Source of the DNA: Lantana camara
Taxonomy: Eukaryota; Streptophyta; Magnoliopsida; Lamiales; Verbenaceae
Assembly: GCA_037501455.1 (NCBI GenBank)
Contig: CM074855.1
Span: 56,365,001-56,429,000 of the forward strand
DNA: 64,000 nucleotides
Direction of reading: 5' to 3'
The position numbers and the translations under genes were made by a program. This document shows positions 32,017 through 42,354 of this stretch, in pieces. Position 1 is the first letter of the stretch. Each line of letters starts with the position of its first letter. Under the pieces are notes generated by a model. The model saw only the letters and a program-made list of their open reading frames with translations, did not search any database and was not told where the DNA came from.

Positions 32017-32491
32017 TGTGATGCCCCGTATTCTCGAAGGGCGTCCTGACGACATTAACAAGTAAGTCCCTACACTTGTGTGTGTTTAATTTAAGAGTTC
32101 TTGAATTATGTGATTTAATGTAAATTCAATTTAATATGTGATCATTCGGATTATTCTAAAATTTATGGTTAAGTTGATTTTAAATCCATCATGTTACTTA
32201 ACTTGTTTAATTTCGGTTTACTTGAATTCTTTGAGATTAATTGTCAATCATGTGTTTACGAAGTGTCGTTAAATTGTATGAAAGGTTTTTAAAATTAAAT
32301 TGAATTAAACTCTAATTGGTAAATCTCGATTTCATGTTAATTTGTAAAATTTATTCGGAGCTTGAATGTTTAGTCGTAACTTTATCGATTTTATTTACGA
32401 TTATTTGTACGCGATATATCTCTTTGCTACGCGATAAGGATACCCGGTTGTATATAGCTTGTCTACAAGACACATTTCTCCAAATCTCCTT

Positions 32492-32522
<31 letters not shown>

Positions 32523-35500
32523 CTCTCCCACTCTCTCTCCCGCGGGTCACTATGCGCGGCTTCGGTTATGAGCCCATAACTCGATCGTTTCTCGACGGAA
32601 TTCAACGAACGAATAGTCTATTTCGATTATCTCGATGAGACGTACGCAAAAGTACCAATTTCAAGGCCTAACGACGAACGGTGGTGGAGTTATGGTCGGA
32701 TTTCAATAGCAGCGGCGGAGCTGTCAGACCACCACCACTTCGCCGGCCTTCGCGGCAGTTTCCGGCCATCTCCTTGTTACATGCGCCACATGCCCAGAAA
32801 GAGGACTTCCCAGCGCAGCGTCTGATGTCGGCGGCGTGGCCATCTGGCCCGCGACGGCGCCGCACGCGCCGCCTGAAGCTCTCGGCGGCGGAGGTCGTTA
32901 CTGTAGCGGCGGGTTTCGCCGCCTTCCGATGGTGTTTTCGATGGGGCTTAATGGTTTCCATGGTTGTTCGACCTCCTGAGTTCATTTTCGGCATAAATTT
33001 AACCAGATCTAGGCCGTAGGTGGTGGTTCTGGCGATGTGGGCGGCGGAAGAATATTCGGCGGCCAACGGGGGCCTTTTCCGGCCATCTTTTGGCCTCGGG
33101 CTCTTCACAAAAGTTGTTCGGAACGACGAGAATTAGTATCCTGTGATCACGCGACTCCAGATTTGGCCGATTGGCGGCGGATCGCGGCGGCATAGCGCCG
33201 GTGTAACGGTGGCGCTAGCTCTGAGGATTTTTCCGGCGAGCCACCTTAGGGCTTTGAAAGAGCTCGTCATGGGTAAGAAAACGCCTCTTTCCGATCGTAT
33301 TTTGGTTCACCGGTTTGGAAGTAATTTGACTTTGAAGATTTTAGGCTTTTTGTGTTCTTAGATCTGAAATTGGAGGAGATTGACTTGGAATTTCTAGAAA
33401 TTGATCGAGGATTCGGAACGGGCACAAAGACTTCATTCAGGACTGATTTTTTGGGATTTTTCCGGCGACCTTCGGTGGCGGCCCGACGTCGGTCCGGCCA
33501 AATTTCGGCAGCTACAGTGGTGGCGTTCCAGCGGCATCTGGTCAGAATGTTCGTCTCGTTGTGGTGAGTTCAACGCCACTTTCCGTTCGTTAATCGGACA
33601 CTCGATCTATTTATTACGAATTATCTTGTGTAATTGTGATTATTTGAATTAATTGTTTTAAGTGCAAATAAATTGTTTATTGTTGGTTTGTTGATCGAGA
33701 TGTATTCCAATCGTATACGAAAACATGTATTGAATGGATTGTGATATGTATGAATGTTTCGATTTACAATTTGAATCCAATGTGATGAATTTACGCTATT
33801 TGTTAAGTACGAGGGGGTGTTAGTGTAATATTTAGAAACTAATCTTTTATGTGACTAAATCAACTTGAATGATATTTAGAAGAACGAACATGTTTGTGAT
33901 TTCTCTATATGGATTTGAGACGTTCTCAATGTTATGTTTGTTGTAAATTGTGTTTCCAATATAAAATTCAGATACATGAAAGATGCTTGAACAACTTGAG
34001 GCTTTATGCATGATAGGAGTTAGAATTGTAATATCTAGATCTACTCTTACTACTAGAAAATGGTATATTATGAATTACGATAAATTGATAATTGTCATGT
34101 TTGTAAGTAATTAATTCCTAGTTGAATAATTGTATAAACACTTTAAACGAACATTGATGCTTAGTAATCAACTAAGGGGATATATGTGTAATAATCCTAA
34201 ACTTTTATAAATAACTTAGGGGATGTAAGTGTAATATTTATGAAACTATGAATGTGACTTGAGCTTGTGTACCAAACATGTTGTGAAGTTGTAAAGTATG
34301 ATCTTAAGTGAATTAAATGCACTCTTTATTTATATCAAGCATGCTATCTACGTACAACAACTTTGTATGTTTATATGATCAAGTTGCTCTTACTTATGCA
34401 CTTTACAACTCCTCATGAACTTGATGCTTAATTCTAATATTATAATTGAACCCTGTGACATTGGATGATTTAATATGCATTTTGTGAATACATTGGCTTC
34501 CTAAATTGATCTTGCATCTTTGGATATGGAATTGCATGATGGTTGCTTGTAAATATGACCTTGTTGAGCATTGATATGCCTTGAATGACCACGACACCTT
34601 ATCCAAGTACAACATGAACACTTATGCATAACCACGATCATGTTGAGCAACGCCGTGCGTCTTGTTTGGTTCATATAGAGTCTAAGTCTGCACTTCTGTA
34701 TGTCTTGTCACAGAGTTTGGTGGTGTCGGTGGGCCCGAGGTTTAGAGTGTTTGGCCCTTCACACTCTCAGACTCTACTTTCACGAGGTGAGGTTTAGGAT
34801 TTTGTATAGTTATGTGATCTAAGGCCTTTACATGCTAATTTCTACCCCTGCATGCGAGTATACCATACAATAGTCATGTATGTGTTGAATATGATATTTT
34901 TATGATCTTATGCTTGCACTTCTCCGTGGGCGGGCTATCCCTGCAGCGTGGGAATGTAAGTGTGCGAGTACTGCGTGGGCGGGCTATCCCTGCAGCGTAG
35001 GAATATATATAAAAACCAGTTTTTGGAGCATATGTAAGCTATTTGGAAAAACAGTTGTGTTGTGATTATGTAGCGAGTTGTCCATGAAATATTGGCATCT
35101 GTATGTATGTATTATGTATGTGGATCCGAGGAGCTATGGGTAAGGAGCCCCCGGGACGGTTAGGGCCGTCGGGGATATACCTGTGCGTAGTTCTATTTAA
35201 GATATCTTCACGTGACCCGTGCTGTAGGGAAGGTGTGGTATCTTCAGCCTTCGGCAAAGGCCGGGGAGGACTCTTGTGGGTTCGCTATCCCTTGAGGGTA
35301 TGTCTGTTATGAATGGTTTGGGGATGGTACATCTCCTCCATCATTGGTGTGACGGTTGGATTGATTTGGTATTTTATGTTTTGATATGTTCTGAGGAGAA
35401 AAGGTTGGAAGCTCGTACTCGCCGAGCATGTGATCTGTTCTGTCTGGGATTCATGAATCGAGATAGAGTTCTGAAATGTTTTCTAAATCTTATATAACTA

Positions 35501-36213
35501 TCTTTTGGGTACTTTTGGAAATGTCATTGGTATGCAACACCTATCTCCGGTTCATGAGTCCACCCTTCTGATATGTGTTATGCTCTATATATATACAGTT
35601 GGTGTGCGTTAGCCCCCTCACTTAGTCAGTTGACTGACACCTCATTTTATCTTTTAGTTGCAGGTTTCTTTTGGCTTGAGCTAGGCAGATATGAGTCTTC
35701 TGGGTCACACTTATCGGTTTAGTTGGTGTTAAGATGCATTTGTCACATACTCTATTTATGTTATGTATTCTTATTTCGCTTTTGGAGATTATGTTTTATG
35801 CTCTACATAGACTTAAACCCGTGTGGGGTTAATATGCTAGCATTTGGATGTAATTAGCTATTCTACTGATACTTATATTGGTTTATTACATTGCGATGAT
35901 TTGAGATTCGGGACTAGGTATCTATGCTAGTTGAACCCGTCACCTGTTATGTTTGCTGATATTCGGGACTAGGTATCTATGCTAGTTGAACCCGTCACTT
36001 ATTTTGTACGTTGATTTAATTGCTTCCGCTATCTGATGATAATTGTTTAATTTGCTTCCGCGCTCTGAGTCTGTGGAGTTAGATCCGCCTAAACTAGTGT
36101 GTGAGTTGGTCTCCCGTTCGTTTTGATTCGGATTCAGGCATGGACTTTCCATTTCGTGACCGGGTCTGGGTCTCGGTGCGGGGGATGTGGCATCCTCTGT
36201 TTGGGGTGTTACA
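32017..36213 (+). mobile_element. 3' LTR of element A (4.2 kb, uninterrupted)
   Basis: Reference copy of the A LTR: TGTGATGCCCCG to GGTGTTACA, followed by the duplication GTGTT. A TATA-like TGTATATAGC lies at 32450, a CT tract at 32489-32541, a GC-rich exon-like part at 32680-33560, the splice donor GTGAGT at 33564, gccgtgcgtctt about 34650, two gggcgggctatccctgcagc copies (34927, 34977), the acceptor-like CAG at 35661-35663 and diverged arms GCTAGGCAG 35690-35698 and CCGCCTAAA 36085-36093. Frames across the GC-rich part (32668-33361) have no domain and are shadows of composition. Confidence 0.92.
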
Positions 36214-36218
36214 GTGTT
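36214..36218. repeat. Target-site duplication GTGTT, right copy (element A)
   Basis: Pairs with 7161-7165; removal of one copy plus element A restores a 457 bp unit of the tandem array. Confidence 0.9.
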
Positions 36219-36978
36219 CCAACATAATACGATTATTGGAGCATTAAATTGAGATTCAGTGAAACCTAGGTGTCTATTCGTAAAGGGCGAAGTATGATTA
36301 TCCGATAACAAGGTGTTCATTGGATATTTCTAAACAACGAGTGTCATTGCTTCAAATGTATTAATTCGTAAAATTGGGATATGTGTATGCATAATAAGGA
36401 GAAATAACTTAAAAACATTTCATAAAGATGAAATCTCTTCATATATTGTTAGAAACACTTGTAATTACGAGAAAGTGATTAAATATCTAGGGAAAACACA
36501 AGTTCAAATTTGATCCCAACATAATATTACAATGTATTAAATCATAAATCGAATAACGAAGAACGAGAGCGTCATTATTTCTGAAGTATCAGTTCGTCAA
36601 ATTGAAGTACTGAAAACAGAAATTATAGTATTGTTGCATTTAACATAGAGTTTGAATATTCGAAAATAAGGTGTTCCAACACAATACGATTATTGGAGCA
36701 TTAAATTGAGATTCAGTGAAACCTAGGTGTCTATTCGTAAAGGGCGAAGTATGATTATCCGATAACAAGGTGTCCATCGGATATTTCGAAACAACGAGTG
36801 CCATTGCTTCAAAAGTATTAATTTATAAAATCGGGATATGTATATGCATAGTAAGGAGAAATAACTTAAAAACATTTCATAAAGATGAAATCACTACATA
36901 TATTGTTAGAAACACTTGTAATTATAGGAGAGTGATTAAATATTTGGGGAAAACACAAGTCCAAATTTGATCCCAACA
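36219..36978. repeat. 456-457 bp tandem array, part 2
   Basis: End of unit 2 (36219-36301), unit 3 (36302-36758, 457 bp) and partial unit 4 (36759-36978). Homology ends at 36978 after gatcccaaca. The frame that is open in units 1, 2 and 4 (here 36770-36970) is broken by an early stop in unit 3. Confidence 0.9.
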
Positions 36979-37062
36979 AATAACATCAAATTAAGTTCAG
37001 CAACCTAATAATACTAATAACATCAAAATCAATTTCATCAAATTAATGATGACATTTTCAAT
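36979..37062 (-). other. Short spacer, probably 3' untranslated part of the MULE gene
   Basis: AT-rich stretch with repeated aataacatcaaa, between the end of the tandem array and the stop codon of the transposase fragment. Nothing else seen. Confidence 0.45.
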
Positions 37063-37437
37063 CTAGGATTCAAAAGGTGTTTTGCAACTACGCCGATTAT
37101 GACCCTTCAGCTTGTAACGTGAACAAGTTAAATCCTGTTTTACAACTTGAGAAGGTATTCTATTTCTTTTTCTACGTCCAGGCTGAACACTCACATAGGG
37201 TGGAAAAACAAACTGATCTTGTTCGTTTTCTTCCACAACCATCTCATCACATGTTGGTATGGGATTGATCGTCAACTTATACGCTTCTATGAACATCCCA
37301 ACAGTATAAGCTTGGTGACAAAAATCATACAAAGACATTCTTTTGTCCTCGATACATGCACAAACATGATTGCATGGAATTCTAAAGATCTGTCGTAGTC
37401 TACATGTGCAACTTTGTATTTCCAGATCAACTGCATA
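37063..37437 (-). pseudogene. MULE (MuDR-type) transposase, C-terminal fragment
   Basis: About 125 codons ending at a TAG. It begins at AVDLEIQSCTCRLRQIFRIP, a SWIM zinc finger with spacing C-x-C, then C-x-H (IPCNHVCACI), standard in MuDR transposases, followed by an acidic stretch and a C-terminal zinc knuckle CSRYKLKGHNRRSC. In that knuckle the second Cys is a Tyr (relatives have C-x2-C), a sign of decay. The gene is cut upstream by solo LTR F; the coding sequence continues in the same sense at 40163 after the shared GCATA. MULE transposases bind the terminal inverted repeats of their element and move it by cut and paste. No terminal repeats were identified. Confidence 0.88.
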
Positions 37438-38552
37438 TGTAGCACCCGGAAGATCGAGATGCCACACCCCCGCACTATAGCTCAGTCCACATACGAAATG
37501 AATGATCCGTACCTGAACTAAGACTATAGCGAACGGGTGACAACGCAAGAAACAATCTAGCTAGGCGGGACTATACCCCAAACACAACCAAACCAAGACA
37601 TAACAAATTAAAAGTGGAAGCATTATATCCATACATATAGGTACCATATTTACATCAAAAGTATATATAGTAGTAGGTACCAACACTTATCAATACATTA
37701 TCACCTCCTATATATCATACATGTATAAATATCCAATAACCACTAACATGATACTCCAAAATCAATACATGAAATGAAATGCTAGACCCAAAGCGATAAA
37801 ACTTGACTCGACCCCGCCTAGCACACCACCCTGCAAACTGAAAATGTGAGGGGGTCAGTCTACAACAGACTGAGTGAGGGGTTTATAATTATAAGCGCAA
37901 TTACCATGCAAGTTATAACCTCGGGTAAGATTTTATAAAGAAACAATATAAGTTTAAATAATAAAGATTCTCACCCGAGATTACAACGATTCAATTTATA
38001 GTGAAACACTTCAATCAAGATCAATTCAATACGTAGCCCGGCGAGTGAGGGCAATTCTCCAACCTTTCTCCAAAAGTGTACAAGTGTTAACAATACATGC
38101 TTGCTTTATTAGTCAATAGGTGATCATGCAATTCATTTATGGTGCAGTCGTGCGGTAGTGTATTCAAGCAATACCATCAATGGATGAAATTCATGCAATA
38201 ACCCGAGGACGATCCGTGGTGTCGGACCCATCCCCAGTCTCCTTCTTCCTCCGGGTGATAGTGGGTTTGCAAGGCCCACCTATCCATGAACGGTGTACGT
38301 CGGGAACATGACTCCCACGCACGAGATTTCTTCCTCCACCAAACCTCCTGGTGGATTCAGAGGTGATCCCAAAATTGGTGAGGATAGTGCAAGAGTTACC
38401 CGTCAGCCCTTGCTTCCCCGGTTGGCTCAATACACTACCCTCGGGCCCAAGTGACCACGACATGCTTACTCGCCAAAACACGATCAATCACGATAACACG
38501 AATATTCAATAGATCACGAAATCATTTACAATCGGTAGAGATTTTGAGAAAG

Positions 38553-38584
<32 letters not shown>

Positions 38585-40162
38585 TTTGGCTGAAAACATC
38601 ACGTAGGGTTGTAAGGGTTCTATATATCTAGTAATTAAACCTCACCTTTACCGAACAACCAAAAAGCAAGAGGAAACCCTAAGGAGCGTGCTCCTCGTCT
38701 CCCGGACCGTGATCTGTGCAACAAGGGACAAGTGTACATAAGACTCAACTCGAATAAACCAATTAAGACGAACGGCACGTTCAATTAGTGTCAATCATGC
38801 AATAATAATTAAGGAATGTTAATTAAAATAATAATTATCAATAACCATGTTTATAACTCATATAAGTCACATACGGAAGCCAAAGAAGTGAAAAGAATGC
38901 AATATGAAAGGTTTTGGTGAAGTTTAGGAAAAGTTGACAATTTGGGAAAATGCACATGTTGGGGGAGAACTGGAATATCTTAAATTCTAGAAGTGGGAAT
39001 TGAGTTTTGTTTGTTGGGTCTGAAAGTAGACACAAAGACCTTTCCAACGCTATATGGCACGTTTTCTAATTCAAAGCGAGGTGAAAATGGCGTAGGTTCG
39101 AAGTTGGATAAAATGCAGTTTCTGGAGGGTGGTCGGGGGCGCGACCAAAAACCTTCACAAAATGGTCGCGGCCGCGACCAAGTATTTTTCCGAATTTTTG
39201 TCCAATTTTTTCAAAAGTCGAGAGTTGGACAAAATGGGGTCGCGGGCGCGACCATTTTTACACTAAAACAGGTCGCGGGCGCGACCATATACGCAGCAGC
39301 AACAAAACAGGGGAAAACAGGGCATTTTCATGCCAAAAACCACCAAATTCATCAACAAATGCAATTCTACTTCATACCAATTATTGAAACACCTCAAATA
39401 TACACTATACTTCAATTATTCATCATTCCAACCAAGAAATAGACATCAAAGAGGCAAGAATCATCATGAAAACCCCATAAATATACATATGCTTCCAACC
39501 CTCATGAACTTTCATGTTTCCATGCAATTTCCATTCCTTTTCACTCCTAAGCATGTATCTAGCTCCCAACATGCATGAATTCATCATCAAATCCCTAAAC
39601 CCTCCTTAATCACATATTCAAGAATTTCACAAAATCTCCAAGTTCTACATTGAATCCAAGAAATAGATGATGAGATGAAGATATGATGATGTTGGTGCTC
39701 CTAGCTTCACAATTCTTCAAACTTTAGCTTGAATCATGACATGCAAATTTCCTTCCTTCCTTGGTGTAAATATCGGGATATGGTGTGTGTGTGTGATTTC
39801 TTGTGTCTAATGGAATGAAATGGAAGAATATAAGATATATACAATTCTTGCAAGAATAAGCATGAGTCATCCAATTTTGCACATAAGTCCTTCAAGAATT
39901 TAATTCAGGCAAATGAGTTTCATCTCTAATCAAAAGATCACTTAGCTCCAATTTATGTTATGCAATTAAGTCCACAAATTTATAAAATGATCAATTAGAG
40001 TCACATGATAGCAATTAAGCACGTTATCAATTAGTTCACGTAAATTCCACGTTAATGATAATTCATATAAGTTTATGTAAACGTAATGCATATAATGTTA
40101 TAAAATTATAAAATAACATATAATATCACATAACGATTGAATGGAAAAATCGGGGCGTTACA
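37438..40162 (-). mobile_element. Solo LTR F (2.7 kb, large-LTR family)
   Basis: On the minus strand TGTAACGCCCCG at 40162 to GGGTGCTACA at 37438, with GCATA at 37433-37437 and 40163-40167, no interior attached. It splits the MULE gene. It shares the palindrome GGTCGCGGGCGCGACC and flanking text with LTR G. Family arms: CCGCCTAGC 37814-37822 and GCTAGGCGG 37560-37568; LTR-end stem 37475-37480 with 37524-37529. An AT run is at 38560-38583. Open frames at 38993-39442 follow the GC-rich palindromes and have no domain. Confidence 0.92.
39131..39287. repeat. Palindrome cluster in LTR F (GGTCGCG-type)
   Basis: Four copies, at 39131, 39164, 39239 and 39271, of the 16 bp dyad GGTCGCGGGCGCGACC or one-base variants; the second is a perfect palindrome (GGTCGCGGCCGCGACC). 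Confidence 0.85.
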
Positions 40163-40328
40163 GCATATGTCGATTTACCATCTATTACCTCGTACAAAAT
40201 CATGCTTGCTCTTTTTACCTTCATTTTTCGACTCTCAACATAGTTCTGCTTCAACTTTGCCTCCGGTCCAGGACATAAAAATTCGGGGTTGTAGCGTTCT
40301 CCAATATCGCATATTTCCTTCATCATGG
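40163..40328 (-). pseudogene. MULE transposase, middle fragment
   Basis: About 55 codons (MKEICDIGERYNPEFLCPGP, then KVKRASMILYEVIDGKSTYA) that run directly into the fragment at 37437 once solo LTR F and one GCATA copy are discounted. Relatives have this segment between the catalytic core and the SWIM finger. It is cut upstream at 40328 by element D, with CATGG as the likely target duplication (40324-40328), so the catalytic part lies beyond the right end of the window. Confidence 0.8.
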
Positions 40329-42354
40329 TGTTAGGAATAGTGCCCTAGAAAGCCGATTGTATATCCGCTTTGTGCTTTTCCTTATTGTAATCACAGACAA
40401 TCTTTGAATGAAATAACGAATTGAGGCAACACTTCTTCATATGCTCTTGTTTGGTATGCGTTTACTTTATCTGTGCATATATGAGAACTCCCCTAATCCT
40501 TATGACTTTAGGACTCTACCATTTAGGTCAAATGGTTCATGAAACGAGTCCTATATCACATAAGTCATGATTAGTAAAATACTCCAAGCCGATGAGTCCT
40601 ACCGATAGTGGGAGTGTCAACCTGACTCATCTAAGGCTTGCTTGTGGGATCACGCACTTAAGAAAGACCACCTTGTTTCATGGAGGTGCAAAGTGTATAG
40701 TTGATATGTGCGTGATACATGAGGGCGCTTACTTTAATAAGTAAGTTCACTTAGGTGCCCCGTGTAAGAACATTCCTAAATGGGAAAGGAAGTTTTTATT
40801 TCAAGAAATGGAGACTTCCAGATTAGGAAATATCTCAGGAGTCATTGATGTGATTAACTGATCCTTAAGACTTGAGGTTCCTTGTCACCGAGTTAACTCT
40901 GTAGTCTTAGGTATAAGCTTTAAAGGGTGTCGCCTTAGACAACCGATTCAAGGCTTATGCTGGGGCTGCACAAGTGATTCATGAAAGTGAATGAGAATCA
41001 AGAAAGGACCTACACTTGCATTTTCAAGGTGATCTCTTATTGTGTAAGTCATTAATATGCCATATGGAGTCCTTGGCCAAGGCAGTAGATCAAGACATCA
41101 AGAAAAGGGTTTCTTGGATTGAGATCAAATGGATATGAAATGCACTTAGCTTTAAGACCAGATTATTAGGGTTCTGATTATTCCCTTGCCCTACATCTTG
41201 GTTGAGAGATAGTAAGTAGGAGGATTGTATCTCACAAGAATCAATGACTTAAAGGTTCTGTTGAATCCGAACATTCCAATTCAGCTAGGGGTTAAACACC
41301 TGTTGCTAGACTATGGTCGTTTAATCTGTGGACTGATTAATTAATTAGTGAATTAATTAATTAGGGTCACTGCTAATTGAATTGAGAACCTAGAGGGTCA
41401 CACACAACAACTTGGTTACATGAGTTGTAATGCCCCAGTTTTCTGTAATAATAATGTGACGTATTTGTTTATAAGTTGCGCAAATTAATTATTTAATTAT
41501 ATGATTAATTGTTTATAAGTGTTTATATTTGATTTAAACTATAGACTATGGTTATTTTAATTAATTCATTTTATTTTACTTTGATACCTAGTGTTTAAAT
41601 TCTCAATTAGGGTTTCATGTTACGTTAACTATTTCGGTAATTTCGTTAATTAATTTCAACATGTTATAAGTTGGCTTTAAATTTATTTAAAATGGAATTT
41701 AAGTTTTAGTAATTTATTTATAACAATATGAATTCGTTCATGCGCATGAGTGTTCTATTTCTGCTTCGTTCATATATGTAATGATATCGGATTGGTATGG
41801 AAATTTAATATGTCGTAAATGTGTGTGTTATGAACATGCTTATATGCTCGGATTATGTTTTCGGATTCATTTGACGTGTTTACGAATTTATTTTGATTTG
41901 TGAAACCAAGTCGGGGGCTAACGAGCAATTAGCGCACCCTTGGTTCCGTATGTGATATCTTGAGCTCGGGAATTCGGATTCGAATTCCGACACCTCCGTT
42001 GCCTTCGTATCGACGATTCGGAGACAATGGAACAAGCCTCATACCTTTTTGAAATCATTAAGACCTCCGAAAGCCAACCGTAACGGACAACTCGTGCTAG
42101 AAGAGCTCCTTTTGTTGACTAGTCTTCATGGTGGGACCCTTTTTACTTAACCTAACCTAACCATACCTTAACCATGACTTTTGTACCTTGGGTTAAGCCT
42201 TTCTCCTACCCCTTTTACTCTGAAAACCGAACCAAACATCTCCCATAGCTGCTGCTGCTGAACGAGAGAGAGAAGAAGAGAAGAAAGGAAGAAAACCCTT
42301 GGCCCTTTGTGATTTTGAGCTCAAATCTCTTCCCTCCTTCACCAAATCTTTAAG

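Larger units (their letters stand above)
7166..36213 (+). mobile_element. Element A: non-autonomous LTR retrotransposon with nested insertions
   Basis: Complete element with target duplication GTGTT on both sides. The 5' LTR occupies 7166-29624 because about 18.3 kb of later insertions (G and H with their contents) lie inside it; its own pieces are 7166-9091, 11810-12541 and 28104-29624, in total about 4.18 kb. The internal region is 29625-32016 and the 3' LTR 32017-36213. The interior has a primer binding site and polypurine tract but no gag or pol, so it fits the LARD class (large retrotransposon derivative) and must have been mobilised by proteins of another element. Similarity of the segment before the polypurine tract to plant Tekay/Del-type Ty3/gypsy elements is from memory and hints at that partner. 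Confidence 0.9.

Noticed and set aside
37438..37548. Longer MULE frame running through 37548
   Set aside because: The upstream part of that frame lies in solo LTR F. The real coding sequence continues at 40163 beyond the LTR, as shown by the GCATA duplication.
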